Virus record (IMG/VR): IMGVR_UViG_3300013212_000038
Coordinates: 1-53,319 of that record
Reading direction: 5' to 3' (one strand)
DNA: 53,319 nucleotides
Origin: a virus
How positions within the stretch are numbered: the first letter of the stretch is position 1; the number at the start of each line of letters is the position of its first letter. The notes beneath the pieces were generated by a model. That model was not told where the DNA came from, searched no databases, and was given only the letters and a program-made list of their open reading frames with translations. The position numbers were made by a program, and so were the translations under genes. Of the stretch, positions 16,047-24,884 are shown in pieces.

Positions 16047-17324
16047 TTACCGGATGGTCCGTTCGATCTGGTTGAGGCGAGTCAGGCGCGCGGTGTCGAG
16101 CCCAGAGCGAGAGGCTGGGTCGCTGTACTTCCGCACCAGCTCCAGCGCATCCATGGACTTCGCGTCGGCGTCAAACTCGGCGCGGGCCCGCTCGACTCGG
16201 GTCCGGCGATCGTTCTCACGCGAGGCGGCCTCATCGCGCAGCTGCTGCTGGCGCGCCTCCCACTTCGCCTGCGGAGATCCTGGCGGCGCCGACTGCTGGG
16301 TGCGGCGCTGCTCCACGAGGTTCTGCGAAGACCCGGACCCGCCGCCCGAGGCCTGCGCCTCCGGCAGCTTGGCGTTCCCATAGGCCGCACGGGTGCCGTT
16401 GATGTCGACGATGAAGTCCTTGGTGCCAGTGCGCTCCGCATCCTGCTGAATGGCCTCAGCCTTTGACGGCCGCCCTGACGGCGCGCGCAGCGCTGCCGCG
16501 AAGTCAGCGGCGTAGCTGCCACCGATCAGCTGGGCCTGCTTCAGCGAGGTCTGAATGTCTGCCAGCGTCGCGCCGGCCGCGAGCAGGTTGGCGGCGTCAT
16601 CGGCGCCGGAGATCAGGCCTTCACGGGCGAACACCCGCATCTTCTGCACCTGCAGCGCCTGCTTCTGCCGCGTGAAGTGCTGCCAGGCCGGGTCGTTCGG
16701 GTCCTGCTTGAGCGTGCCGCCGGCCACGCCGTCGTTGATGGCCTTCTGCAGGGCCTCGTCCTGCTTGTTGATGTCCTGGAGCTGGAGCTTGCCGGCCTCG
16801 GACATCTTCGCGCCCTTGCCACCGTTGGCCGTCTTGTCGAGCCGGTCGTCGTACTCGGCCCGGGCTCGCCACTGCGCTTCCGAGATCGCACCGGCCCGCT
16901 CGGCCTCGAGCGGGGTCATGACCTTGGTGCGGATGCGCTCGGCATCCAGCTTGGCGCCGGCCGTACCCGCGGTGATGGCGTTCTGGGACTCGATCTCAGC
17001 CGGCGTGGTGCCTTGCAGGTACTGCACGCGGTCGTCGATCCGGGCTTGACGCAGCTCGGGGCTGCTGGCCTCGGCCACCCTGCCCGCTAGGTTCTCCTGG
17101 TTGCGCATCTGCAGCAGGTTGCGCTCGTTGCCGAGGCGGCGTTCCTGCACCGGCGCCGACTGCTGGTACTCCTCGGCCCGCACCATGCTGTTGTGCTGGA
17201 TGTCCGCCAGGGCCTGGGCGCGGTTGCGCTGGATCTCGTCGTCGATGTACTTGCCGCTCAGACTGGCGCCCGACGCACCGACCCCTTGGACTGCACCAGC
17301 AAGGAAGTTGCCCAGGCCGCTCAT
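16047..17324 (-). CDS. Probable internal virion (ejection) protein, 425 aa
   Basis: The N-terminus is Gly/Ala-rich (MSGLGNFLAGAVQGVGASGA) and the rest is long, polar, Gln/Arg/Ala helical sequence with few aromatic residues (e.g. EEYQQSAPVQERRLGNERNL; RVERARAEFDADAKSMDALE). It lies directly before the giant protein (stop to start three bases) and overlaps the preceding gene. Position and composition match internal ejection proteins of short-tailed phages. No enzymatic motif seen. Confidence 0.65.
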   Translation of the reverse strand: MSGLGNFLAGAVQGVGASGASLSGKYIDDEIQRNRAQALADIQHNSMVRAEEYQQSAPVQERRLGNERNLLQMRNQENLAGRVAEASSPELRQARIDDRVQYLQGTTPAEIESQNAITAGTAGAKLDAERIRTKVMTPLEAERAGAISEAQWRARAEYDDRLDKTANGGKGAKMSEAGKLQLQDINKQDEALQKAINDGVAGGTLKQDPNDPAWQHFTRQKQALQVQKMRVFAREGLISGADDAANLLAAGATLADIQTSLKQAQLIGGSYAADFAAALRAPSGRPSKAEAIQQDAERTGTKDFIVDINGTRAAYGNAKLPEAQASGGGSGSSQNLVEQRRTQQSAPPGSPQAKWEARQQQLRDEAASRENDRRTRVERARAEFDADAKSMDALELVRKYSDPASRSGLDTARLTRLNQIERTIR

Positions 17325-17956
17325 TGCTGCATCCCCCGCGCCATGGCTTCCTCTTCGGTCTCAGGCGGCTCGCCCTCGGCCTGGTCCTCGGTGGCGTCGG
17401 CTGGGGTGCCTTCCGGCTGCTCGCCCGGCTCGCCGACGTCCTCGGCCTCAGGCTGCTGGCCAGGCTGAGAAGCGCCACCCATGGCCTGCTGAACGCCCTG
17501 CATGATCTGGTCGTCCGTGCCGCCCAGCTTCTTGCCCATGACGACGTACATGCGCACCGCGGCGTCGTTGAAGTCCTGCTGAGTAACCTGGATGCCGGCG
17601 GCGCTGAGCACGTTCGCAGCTTCTTCAAGCAGGCCCAGGCCCGCAGGGAAGAGCGCAGCCACCGGCAGGCCGCCCTGGGACTTCTGGTCGAGCGTGAGCA
17701 TGAGGCCCACCACGTTGTCGGCCAGCTTCTGGTCCACCGGCGTGTTGGCGTTCACCGCTTGGTTCAGTTCATCGCGCATCTCGGGCGAGTACATGAGCTT
17801 CGCGCCCGCAGCCACGATGCGCTCGACGGCATCCTGAAGCTCTGGCGGCGTGACGGCTCGCCAGTCGGGCGCGTTGGCCTCCGCGCCGCCCTGGCCGCCC
17901 TGCTGCTCCGGCTGCTCCGCACGCTGATCGCGCGCCTGTTGCATGAGGTTCGCCAT
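17321..17956 (-). CDS. Probable internal virion protein with acidic tail, 211 aa
   Basis: A helical central part (TPPELQDAVERIVAAGAKLM, GLGLLEEAANVLSAAGI, FNDAAVRMYVVMGKKLGG) is followed by an acidic, Pro/Glu-rich, disordered C-terminus (EAEDVGEPGEQPEGTPADAT). It overlaps the next gene by ATGA and follows the 301-aa Ala/Gly-rich protein by one base, so the three are one translational unit. It is probably a virion or assembly protein. Confidence 0.6.
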   Translation of the reverse strand: MANLMQQARDQRAEQPEQQGGQGGAEANAPDWRAVTPPELQDAVERIVAAGAKLMYSPEMRDELNQAVNANTPVDQKLADNVVGLMLTLDQKSQGGLPVAALFPAGLGLLEEAANVLSAAGIQVTQQDFNDAAVRMYVVMGKKLGGTDDQIMQGVQQAMGGASQPGQQPEAEDVGEPGEQPEGTPADATEDQAEGEPPETEEEAMARGMQQ

Positions 17957-17957
17957 G

Positions 17958-18863
17958 TCAGCCTCCCGGGGTGATGTTGGTCAGCTGCGGCCGGTTGCCG
18001 AGCACGACGGGGTTGTTGAGGCGGGCGCGGCGCTGGGCAAGCAGGTTCATCTGCGCATCGAACTGCTGGCCCTGCTGGTACGCCTGTCCGCCGGCCAGCA
18101 ATAGGTTGGAACCAGCGTTGACCAGTTCCTTGTTTTCCTTGACCCACTGCCCGGCACCCTTGAGCTTGTCCAGCAAGGAGTTGAGCGTGTTGGCGTCCTT
18201 GATCTGAGAGCCGGCTTCAGCGATCTTGCCCAGCGCTGTCGCTTGGCGCGTGTCAGTGAACACCGAGGCGCTGTTGAGCCCGCGAGCCGTGAGGCCGTAG
18301 TCCGATCCGTTGGTGATCATGCCGCCGGCCGGCGTCTGCTCAAACACGGTGGGCGTGGCGTTACGCGCCAGAGTGCCGTAGTCCGAGCCGTCCACCAGCC
18401 CGGCGCGGTACTGATCCATGAGGTTGGTCGACGGCGCATCCAGCGTGAGCGCGGCGCCACCCGACGACGGGGCCGCCTGAGCGGCATCGCCCGCCACCTT
18501 GCCCAGGCCTTCACCCAGGCTGTTGCTCGCGAGCTCGTTCTTCAGGGCATCGGTGGCGCTGCTCACGGATTCACCAGCTGCACCGCTGGCGGCCTCACCG
18601 GCAGACCCGGCTGAGCTGGCGGCTTCTGCAGCGCCAGAGCCCAGCGACGACGCAAGGCCAGTGACAGCCCCGGCCAGGCCCAGGATGCCGCCGACCTTGG
18701 TCAGCGTCTTGCTCCCGGTCACCATCCCCACGGCCGACATGATCCCGCCGGCCACTCCGGCAAAGGCGGCGAAGCCAGAGGCGCCAGCGAGCGCTGCACC
18801 CACACCGGCGATCGTTCCGCCACCGGCAAGGAAGGCGCCCGCGAGTGGTAACGCGACTGCCAT
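17958..18863 (-). CDS. Ala/Gly-rich hydrophobic virion protein, 301 aa
   Basis: The start is the ATG at 18863 with AAGGAG six bases upstream; the frame before it is not coding. The first ~100 residues are extremely rich in Ala, Gly and small hydrophobics (ALPLAGAFLAGGGTIAGVGA), a membrane-active pattern seen in podovirus ejection proteins. The C-terminal part is Gln/Asn-rich helical (GGQAYQQGQQFDAQMNLLAQ). It likely helps DNA cross the host envelope. Confidence 0.6.
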   Translation of the reverse strand: MAVALPLAGAFLAGGGTIAGVGAALAGASGFAAFAGVAGGIMSAVGMVTGSKTLTKVGGILGLAGAVTGLASSLGSGAAEAASSAGSAGEAASGAAGESVSSATDALKNELASNSLGEGLGKVAGDAAQAAPSSGGAALTLDAPSTNLMDQYRAGLVDGSDYGTLARNATPTVFEQTPAGGMITNGSDYGLTARGLNSASVFTDTRQATALGKIAEAGSQIKDANTLNSLLDKLKGAGQWVKENKELVNAGSNLLLAGGQAYQQGQQFDAQMNLLAQRRARLNNPVVLGNRPQLTNITPGG

Positions 18864-18873
18864 TGGTTTCTCC

Positions 18874-19650
18874 TTATGCGCCAGCCAAAAGGGCCGGCAG
18901 TTGGTCGCGCGAGAGCACGGCGTAGGTCTTTGCCTTTCGCGCTCTGCACACGGTTGAAACGCTGAGACCCAAGCGCCGCGCAATGGCAGCCCCGGTTTCA
19001 GAGCTCTCTCTGATCTGCTGCACCAGGTCCGCAGTCAGCTTCGCGCTGTGATGCCAGGTGCTGGCGATCCGCGTTCCGTGCCGGTACTGGTCGTGCATGT
19101 TGTCGAGCTTGCTACCCCACTCCAGATTGCTGAGTCGGTTGTTCTCGCGGCTGCCGTCCTGGTGCCGCACCTCGGCACCCTCAGGCCTTGGCGGCAAGAA
19201 CGCGGTGGCTACCAGCTCGTGCACGCTGACGTGCTGAACCTGCCCCGTTGTTGCATCTCGCAAACAGACGCACCGGTACCCGGTCGAAGCCAGTCTCGGC
19301 TTCAGTAGCTTGGCGGGGTAGATCCGCACCGATCCATTCGCCTGAGCCACAGCCCTTGATCTGGAGCGGACGCGGCCGTCGTCGCTGACCTCGTAAGCGC
19401 CGGAGAAGCCGTCCACCACCTTCCAGCCAGGCTCTTGCGCGCCGAAGGCCTCACCGCCAACAGGCATTTCTCCGTGTTGGACTAGGAAGCGGATGTGTTC
19501 AAGCGAGTAGCGCTTGCCGTCAATGCCCACCTTGGGAGCAGCTCGCTGACCGGCCTTCACTCGGATGCTGGTCGGGTTTTTCCACAGCACAGTGCCGGTG
19601 GATAGGTCAACGTCAAACAGTTCCAGCACTCGCTCGCGTGTCAGCATCAT
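18874..19650 (-). CDS. HNH homing endonuclease (NUMOD4 + HNH + C-terminal HTH)
   Basis: From the ATG at 19650 the product is 258 residues. It carries a NUMOD4-like segment (GWKVVDGFSGAYEVSDDGRV), an HNH_3 nuclease core (ELVATAFLPP ... VRHQDGSRENNRLSNLEWGS) and a C-terminal helix-turn-helix (GAAIARRLGLSVSTVCRARK) that would read the target. These enzymes spread their own gene by cutting uninfected alleles. It sits between virion genes, two bases after the GNAT gene. The longer frame upstream only overlaps that gene. Confidence 0.88.
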   Translation of the reverse strand: MMLTRERVLELFDVDLSTGTVLWKNPTSIRVKAGQRAAPKVGIDGKRYSLEHIRFLVQHGEMPVGGEAFGAQEPGWKVVDGFSGAYEVSDDGRVRSRSRAVAQANGSVRIYPAKLLKPRLASTGYRCVCLRDATTGQVQHVSVHELVATAFLPPRPEGAEVRHQDGSRENNRLSNLEWGSKLDNMHDQYRHGTRIASTWHHSAKLTADLVQQIRESSETGAAIARRLGLSVSTVCRARKAKTYAVLSRDQLPALLAGA

Positions 19651-19652
19651 GC

Positions 19653-20096
19653 TCAGCCCTTGCAGAAGATGAAGGTCTGGCCTGCCGGCTCGAAGCCAGC
19701 GGACCGGATGAGGCGGGCATAGCCGCGCCGAGCCCCGGCATCCACGGGGAACTGCACGCGCCTGACCCGGAAGTCGTCGCGCGCCCAGGCCATGAGCCGG
19801 CCGATCAGCTCGCGCCCGACGCCCGGCGTACCGCGGGCCTGGCACATCACCACCGTGGCCTCGCACCGCTCGAAGAACAGCATCTCGGTGACGCACGCGG
19901 CGATCGCGCCCACCACCCGGCCGGCTTCGAACGCCACCAGGTGGAAGTCGGATGGGGTGCGCGCGAAGTGCTCCACCACGCCCCTGACCTTCACAGGCGA
20001 GGGGCGCAGCCCGGGCGCCGCCATCGGCATGCCCTCGGCCGCGAAGGATGCGACGGCGTCGATGTCAGCCGCCTGGAGCGTGCGATAGGTGATCAC
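19653..20096 (-). CDS. GNAT family N-acetyltransferase
   Basis: The 147-residue product begins with GTG (ITYRTLQAADIDAVASFAAE) and shows the GNAT fold: FHLVAFEAGRVVGAIAACV, then ATVVMCQARGTPGVGRELIG with an acetyl-CoA P-loop of R-G-x-x-G-x-G type, and a C-terminal Y..L...GFEPAG signature. GNAT proteins acetylate small molecules or protein amines. Its place in the virion gene block may reflect modification of a virion or host protein, or moron status. Substrate unknown. Confidence 0.85.
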   Translation of the reverse strand: MITYRTLQAADIDAVASFAAEGMPMAAPGLRPSPVKVRGVVEHFARTPSDFHLVAFEAGRVVGAIAACVTEMLFFERCEATVVMCQARGTPGVGRELIGRLMAWARDDFRVRRVQFPVDAGARRGYARLIRSAGFEPAGQTFIFCKG

Positions 20097-20128
20097 CGGG
20101 CCATTCTTCGGCCCGGCTCAGTGGCCCC

Positions 20129-20139
20129 GTGTGGGCGGA
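20129..20139 (-). repeat. Recurrent intergenic element CGCCCACAC (copy 2)
   Basis: The minus strand reads TCCGCCCACACGG two bases after the TGA of the 20141-21157 gene. A GGCC...GGCC hairpin with the sequence AAGAATGG in it follows before the GNAT start. Confidence 0.55.
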
Positions 20140-20140
20140 A

Positions 20141-21157
20141 TCAGCCGCCGCCGCCGTCCTGGCTGGTGTCGCGGCCGGTGCCACGGCCGCCAGTGCTGCT
20201 GCCGCTGCTGGAGCCGGTGCTGGTCCCCGTGCCGCCGCCGGTGGGGCCGAAGTTGAGCAGGTCCGAGATGTCGGCCTTGGAGCCCGAGACCTTGTTCCAA
20301 AAGTTCGCGAACGACTGGAAGGAGGCCTGCGTGTTGTTGATCAGCGTCGTCTTGGCCGCCTGGTCCAGGTCCGGGTTGTTCTGGATCTGGTTGATGGAGT
20401 CCATCATCGTGCCCCAGGCCCGGGAGATGTTCTCGTTGCCCGCGATGTCGGTCTTGTACTTGGCCTCTGCCTCGATGAGCTTCTGGCGGCTGTCCGCGTC
20501 CATCTGGGCGAGCGTGATCTTGCTCTGCTGGTCCCGCGCGAACTGCGACTCCTGCTGCTGCAGCTTGGTCTGGTCCAGCCCGAACTGCTGCTGGAACTGC
20601 TCGCGCTGAGCGGCGAGGCTGTCCTTCTGCAGTTGCAGGTTCTGGCCGAACTGCTGGTCGCCCTGGGCCAGCGAGGCATCGAACTGGCGGCGCTGCTCCA
20701 GCAGGTTGGTCCCGAACTGGCGCGAGTTCTCACCCAGCTGAAGGCCAGCCATGCCGGTCTGAGCCTTGATGTTGGCGTTCGTGAGGTTCGCCTGGTTCAG
20801 CGCGTTCTGGTTGGCCAGCTGCTGATTCTGGTACAGCTGGGCGTCACCGCTGGCGATGGGCGTCGCGGTCTCGATGACAGCCTGCTCCCCGGCCTGTGCC
20901 GCAGTGGAGCTGTTGGACAGGCCCAGCTTGGCAGAGTTCTGCTTCGCGCGGGTGCGCGCAGCCGTCATGAGCGGGCTGCCGTAGTCGGTGAGCTGCTGCA
21001 CGCGGCCGGCGATGCCCTTGGACTCGTCGAAGGAGCCAGTGACGGCCTCGGCCTTCGAGGCGTCGGCCAGCTTCATCGCCTGCGCGAAGTAGTCCGGCGT
21101 TTGCGGGGTCGACGTGCTGCCCAGAGGAGAAGAGAACGGATCGTTGGTGGTGCCCAT
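20141..21157 (-). CDS. Gln-rich coiled-coil probable internal virion protein, 338 aa
   Basis: A long polar helical protein rich in Gln, Asn and Ala (YQNQQLANQNALNQANLTNA; EQRRQFDASLAQGDQQFGQN), ending in a low-complexity Gly/Ser/Thr tail (TGGGTGTSTGSSSGSSTGGR). Such Q-rich coiled coils next to tail genes occur in podovirus ejection complexes. It overlaps by one base the end of the 66-aa gene upstream (TGATG). Confidence 0.6.
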   Translation of the reverse strand: MGTTNDPFSSPLGSTSTPQTPDYFAQAMKLADASKAEAVTGSFDESKGIAGRVQQLTDYGSPLMTAARTRAKQNSAKLGLSNSSTAAQAGEQAVIETATPIASGDAQLYQNQQLANQNALNQANLTNANIKAQTGMAGLQLGENSRQFGTNLLEQRRQFDASLAQGDQQFGQNLQLQKDSLAAQREQFQQQFGLDQTKLQQQESQFARDQQSKITLAQMDADSRQKLIEAEAKYKTDIAGNENISRAWGTMMDSINQIQNNPDLDQAAKTTLINNTQASFQSFANFWNKVSGSKADISDLLNFGPTGGGTGTSTGSSSGSSTGGRGTGRDTSQDGGGG

Positions 21158-21357
21158 CAGCTGCCCCCTTGTTGGCGCGCGGCCAGGTAGGCCGCCAGCT
21201 CGGGCGAGCCAGCCCGGAAGTAGCGGCCGTCGATGAAGAAGTCACCCGGCCCGAAAGGCCCCGTGACCTCGTGCCAGTCGCCCAGCACCTGCGGCTCGCT
21301 GGGCTGCTCCACGACGTTGACGATCTGCTCGCCAGAGATCAGTGCCCAGCGCCTCAT
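21157..21357 (-). CDS. Small conserved-type late protein, 66 aa
   Basis: The sequence MRRWALISGEQIVNVVEQPS...FGPGDFFIDGRYFRAGSPEL resembles short proteins found among tail-fibre genes, which begin with a W-A-L-I-x-x-x-x-V-x-N-V strand motif. It overlaps both neighbours (ATGA-type joints). It may be a fibre-associated or chaperone-like protein. No function assigned. Confidence 0.6.
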   Translation of the reverse strand: MRRWALISGEQIVNVVEQPSEPQVLGDWHEVTGPFGPGDFFIDGRYFRAGSPELAAYLAARQQGGS

Positions 21358-22106
21358 GGTCCAAGTTCCTCCACGATGATGTAGCCGCCCGAGCCGTTGC
21401 CACCGTTGCCGCTGTTGCCCGAGGTGGAGCCACCGCCGCCGCCGCCGCCAGCACCGTAGCCGGCACCATCCGCACCGGTTGAACCCGCGGCAGCCGTCGT
21501 GCTGCCCAGGCCGCCGTCACCGCCTCGTCCGTAAGGGGAGCAGCCACCGCCCCCGCCACCGTTGGCCGTACCGCCACCAGCTGTGATTGCAGGCTGATCG
21601 GCGTCACCGGCGGTGAAGACAGCGGTGGGGAAGCCTGGGGCCCTACCGCCCAGCGCCACGCCGCCAGCGTTCTTACCCCCGCCACCGCCAGCGATGAACG
21701 GCCCGGCGGCATAGGTCAGGACGCCCTCGCGGTTCGCGTAGCCGCCGGTGCCATCCGACTTGCCACCCAGCACGCCGAGCATGCCGAAGAGCGTGTTGCT
21801 GCCGGAGGTACCAAGCGAGTTGGCAACGGTCGCACCGAGGCCGCCGGCACCCACGGCGTAGCTCACGGGGCCGGGCAGCTGGATCGTCACCGTCAACGAT
21901 TGGCCAGCGCCACCGCCCTGACCACCGCCACCAGAGGCGTTCGCCGAGCGCCCACCACCAGCACCACCGCCGACCAAGGTCACGCGCACCCAGGAGTTGG
22001 CCATCAAGGGCCGGAACGTGCCCGCGCCGGACTTGATCTTGACCGTGCGCAGCGGCTTGCCGGAGTTGACCGGCGCTCCGAAACCCCGAAGCGTGCCGCG
22101 GTTCAT
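21354..22106 (-). CDS. Glycine-rich tail protein (adhesin-like), 250 aa
   Basis: After a short N-terminal region (TVKIKSGAGTFRPLMANSWV), nearly the whole protein is made of Gly-rich runs (GGGGGKNAGGVALGGRAPGF; GTANGGGGGGCSPYGRGGDG) and ends in a strand (GYIIVEELGP). This is the pattern of polyglycine-sandwich proteins such as gp38-type phage adhesins and of Gly-rich fibre tips. It is probably a receptor-binding or fibre-tip component. Confidence 0.6.
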   Translation of the reverse strand: MNRGTLRGFGAPVNSGKPLRTVKIKSGAGTFRPLMANSWVRVTLVGGGAGGGRSANASGGGGQGGGAGQSLTVTIQLPGPVSYAVGAGGLGATVANSLGTSGSNTLFGMLGVLGGKSDGTGGYANREGVLTYAAGPFIAGGGGGKNAGGVALGGRAPGFPTAVFTAGDADQPAITAGGGTANGGGGGGCSPYGRGGDGGLGSTTAAAGSTGADGAGYGAGGGGGGGSTSGNSGNGGNGSGGYIIVEELGP

Positions 22107-22489
22107 CAGAAGTCCCCGCCCATGACGTGCACGGTGAAGGCCTCGGCGTTGTGGGTCGCGAAGCCCAGTTGCACGCCGGTCTTCAGGACCTCGCCGATGT
22201 CGTCGTCACGCACCGTGAACGTGGCCGTGCTGGCCGAGGGCGTGATTGCGTCCACCGGGTACTCGCGCCACAGCTTCCAGGCGCCGGCGCCGTCCTTGAG
22301 GAATGCCCGCAGCATGCCGGCTGTCGTGGTGCCAACCGCCTTGAACTCCAGGCGATCCACGCGGCTGCCGCTGGCGCCTGACGTGAAGCCCGACACGATC
22401 GTGCCGGTGCCGTCGCGGTTGGTGTTGGCCACTGAGATGTCGACGATCTCGCGCCGCGGCGTCGCAGCAAAGTTTGCAGTCTGTCCCAT
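22106..22489 (-). CDS. Late structural protein, 127 aa (fibre-associated)
   Basis: I start it at the ATG at 22489 (MGQTANFAATPRREIVDISV), which overlaps the TAA of the upstream gene (TAATG). The longer frame is shadow. Beta-rich sequence (VDRLEFKAVGTTTAGMLRAF; SASTATFTVRDDDIGEVLKT; GFATHNAEAFTVHVMGGDF) suggests a tail/fibre baseplate-like protein. The stop abuts the Gly-rich protein start. Confidence 0.6.
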   Translation of the reverse strand: MGQTANFAATPRREIVDISVANTNRDGTGTIVSGFTSGASGSRVDRLEFKAVGTTTAGMLRAFLKDGAGAWKLWREYPVDAITPSASTATFTVRDDDIGEVLKTGVQLGFATHNAEAFTVHVMGGDF

Positions 22490-22872
22490 TACCGGATTCC
22501 TTGTGCCAGCATCAGCTGCTGGATGTAGCTCTTGGAGTTCGTGACTGAGGCCGAGGCGGCCGTAGCCGTGGCGGCAGCGGTTGCGGCAGTGCCGGCGGCC
22601 GTGATGGCAGCCTGCATCTCCGTACTGGTCGCCGATACCGTGGCCTGCCAGTTCCCGTCTGCATCCCACACCGCGGCCTTGTTGCGGCGGTCGGCCAGCG
22701 CCGGCAGCGCGCCCAGGGTCTCGCCAACAGGTGCCAGGGCGACGCGAGCGAAGAAGCCAGCGACCTTGTCAAAGCCGGTGCCGATGGCAGCGAACTCGTT
22801 CTCCACCGGCCGGCTCCGGTTCGTCGAGCCTGGCGCGACGTCGAAGGACCAGGTGTAGAACAAATTGCTCAT
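22489..22872 (-). CDS. Tail-fibre-like protein, 127 aa
   Basis: The N-terminus (MSNLFYTWSFDVAPGSTNRS) is a probable virion-attachment segment. The C-terminal half has heptad-like Ala/Thr repeats (TEMQAAITAAGTAATAAATA) as in trimeric fibre shafts. It overlaps the nozzle gene upstream (22869-22872, ATGA) and the 127-aa gene downstream. It may be a short fibre or adaptor that carries the following proteins. Confidence 0.6.
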   Translation of the reverse strand: MSNLFYTWSFDVAPGSTNRSRPVENEFAAIGTGFDKVAGFFARVALAPVGETLGALPALADRRNKAAVWDADGNWQATVSATSTEMQAAITAAGTAATAAATATAASASVTNSKSYIQQLMLAQGIR

Positions 22873-24884
22873 CGAGCTCTCCGCAGCTTTCGGTGCCAGA
22901 TGACGACCGAGTTCAGTTCATGGGGCAGCTCGACGCCCGACTCCCCGAAGAAGGTCGTCGACACGTTCTCTCCGGCCCAGCGAAGCCTGAACTTCGTCGT
23001 CTGGCCGGCCTGCCCGTCCCACACGCCCTCGTCCCAGTTGCCGATGTCCCACAGCGACGCCGGAGGCGGGATGTCCGCGCGCTCCACCTGGCTCTCCAGG
23101 CGGTCCGGGCTGCCGTAGTCCACCTCCACCGTGGCCTTGAGCGTGCCGAAGGATGCGCCCGCCACCTCGGCCGTTATGTGGGCGCCCTTCTTCTTCCAGC
23201 CCGGCTGCTTCAGCACGCTGTACGGCAGCTTGATCCAGTACTCCAGCGCCTCGCCGTCCAGCGATCGCCCGGCGTCCATCTCGCGCACGTAGCCGTCATC
23301 GCAGCCGATGAACACCCGCGACACGCCGTCAATCTCGCCCTCGAAGGCCACATTGACCTTCCACGGCAGCGTGCTGAACATCCACGACCAGCGCTTGCCC
23401 GGCGTGCCGGTGAGCATGCGACCGTCGTCCAGGAACAGGCGGTAGCGCCCCGTGGCCTTGCTGAGCACGCTGGCCCGGGCCGTGAGGCCCTTCATCTTGC
23501 GGCGCAGGTGGTCGGTGATGGTCTGGCTCTTGAAGTTGCCGAAGGCCTGCGTGGGCGTGAAGTCGCGCATGCCGGCGGTGTCCAGCGCCACCACCTTGCC
23601 GATCTCCTGCAGCGTGTAGGGCGCGGCGCCGACCTCGGTGGACAGCTCGCCCATGCGGTAGCCCGTGGCGTCACCGTAGATGGCGGAGCTCTTGTCCTTG
23701 GCTGTCACGATCAGCGCGGCCTGGGTCTCCGAGCCCGCGACCGACTTCATGCCGGTGAGGGTGTCGCCGATCCCGAGCTCGGCGCCGCCGGACAGCACCG
23801 TGAACTGGTACGGGTCCTGAATGCCGCTGCGCTGCACGCTGGTCTCGAACGCGGCCCACAGCCGCTGCTGGTGCAGTTCCACAAAGCGCGGCTTCGCGGT
23901 CATGCCGTCCACTGGGATGGGCACCAGCACCTCGCCGTCGAACTCGATCAGGTCATTGACGCCATCGGCGCCATAGAGCCGCATCGTGAGGCCGCCGAAG
24001 AAGTTGTACGGCTTGAGGTCCCAGCGACCGCCGGGCTTGAGGGTGATCTGCTCTTGTGTCCCGGCCAGGTCCAGCGTGCCGCCGGCGGTCAGCGCGCCGG
24101 CAGTGAAGGCGCCCGAGGCGCCAGAGATGATGATCCAGCCGCTCGCCTTGTTGCCCGCGCTCCAGTCGCCCTTCTGGGTCACGACGCGCCGCACGGTGGC
24201 GGTCACCGCGCCCTTGGTGATGACCGCTCCCTCAGCTGGCTCCAGCGCGCCGTTGATGAAGGCAACGCGCTGCAGCAGCGGCACCTCGACCCAGCCGGCG
24301 GCCGTGGCCTTGTAGACCTTCTGCGTGAGTGCGTCGACGTCCCTGAAGGCATAGACCTTGCCGTAGAGCACGGCACCGCCGCGCACGGGGCTGTTGGCCA
24401 GGCCCGGCACGGTGCCGATGAACTGGCGCTGCCAGTCGGCCGCTGCGGCGTACATGGCGTTGGTCTGGGCCGGCATGACGCTGGGCTCCAGCCGCGCAAC
24501 GCCACGGTAGGCGGTGGCCACCGTCAGGGTGTCGCCCGTGATGAAGGCGCCGGTGACGCTCACCAGGGCCGCAAAGCCGTCGGCCGCCCACGCCACCTTG
24601 CCTTGAGCACCGCTCGGCGCGCCCACCAGCACGTCGCCGACGTTGAGCGTGCCGGTCAGGCCGTCCACGGCGATGACCAGCACATCGACGTCCGACGGCC
24701 TGGTACGGCCGTCGAATCGCTCGATGCCGCCCAGGCGCGCATAGCCGCCCTCCACCTTGGGCTCGTACAGGTCCGAGCCGAGCACACCGCCGGGCAGCAA
24801 CTGGCGCACCGGGGTCTCGGTGTCCAGCCCGCCGGACAGGGCGAACTCGAACGGTTCGTCGGTGGCGGCCGGGATGTCGATCAC
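22869..24884 (-). CDS. Tail nozzle / tubular protein B-like, 671 aa
   Basis: A large beta-rich late protein with propeller-like repeats (PVRGGAVLYGKVYAFRDVDA; KPRFVELHQQRLWAAFETSV; VSRVFIGCDDGYVREMDAGR; LWDIGNWDEGVWDGQ). It follows the adaptor gene with an ATGA overlap. Size, position and composition match podovirus tail nozzle proteins of the T7 gp12 / P22 gp10 kind, which form the tail tube end. Confidence 0.7.
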   Translation of the reverse strand: MIDIPAATDEPFEFALSGGLDTETPVRQLLPGGVLGSDLYEPKVEGGYARLGGIERFDGRTRPSDVDVLVIAVDGLTGTLNVGDVLVGAPSGAQGKVAWAADGFAALVSVTGAFITGDTLTVATAYRGVARLEPSVMPAQTNAMYAAAADWQRQFIGTVPGLANSPVRGGAVLYGKVYAFRDVDALTQKVYKATAAGWVEVPLLQRVAFINGALEPAEGAVITKGAVTATVRRVVTQKGDWSAGNKASGWIIISGASGAFTAGALTAGGTLDLAGTQEQITLKPGGRWDLKPYNFFGGLTMRLYGADGVNDLIEFDGEVLVPIPVDGMTAKPRFVELHQQRLWAAFETSVQRSGIQDPYQFTVLSGGAELGIGDTLTGMKSVAGSETQAALIVTAKDKSSAIYGDATGYRMGELSTEVGAAPYTLQEIGKVVALDTAGMRDFTPTQAFGNFKSQTITDHLRRKMKGLTARASVLSKATGRYRLFLDDGRMLTGTPGKRWSWMFSTLPWKVNVAFEGEIDGVSRVFIGCDDGYVREMDAGRSLDGEALEYWIKLPYSVLKQPGWKKKGAHITAEVAGASFGTLKATVEVDYGSPDRLESQVERADIPPPASLWDIGNWDEGVWDGQAGQTTKFRLRWAGENVSTTFFGESGVELPHELNSVVIWHRKLRRAR

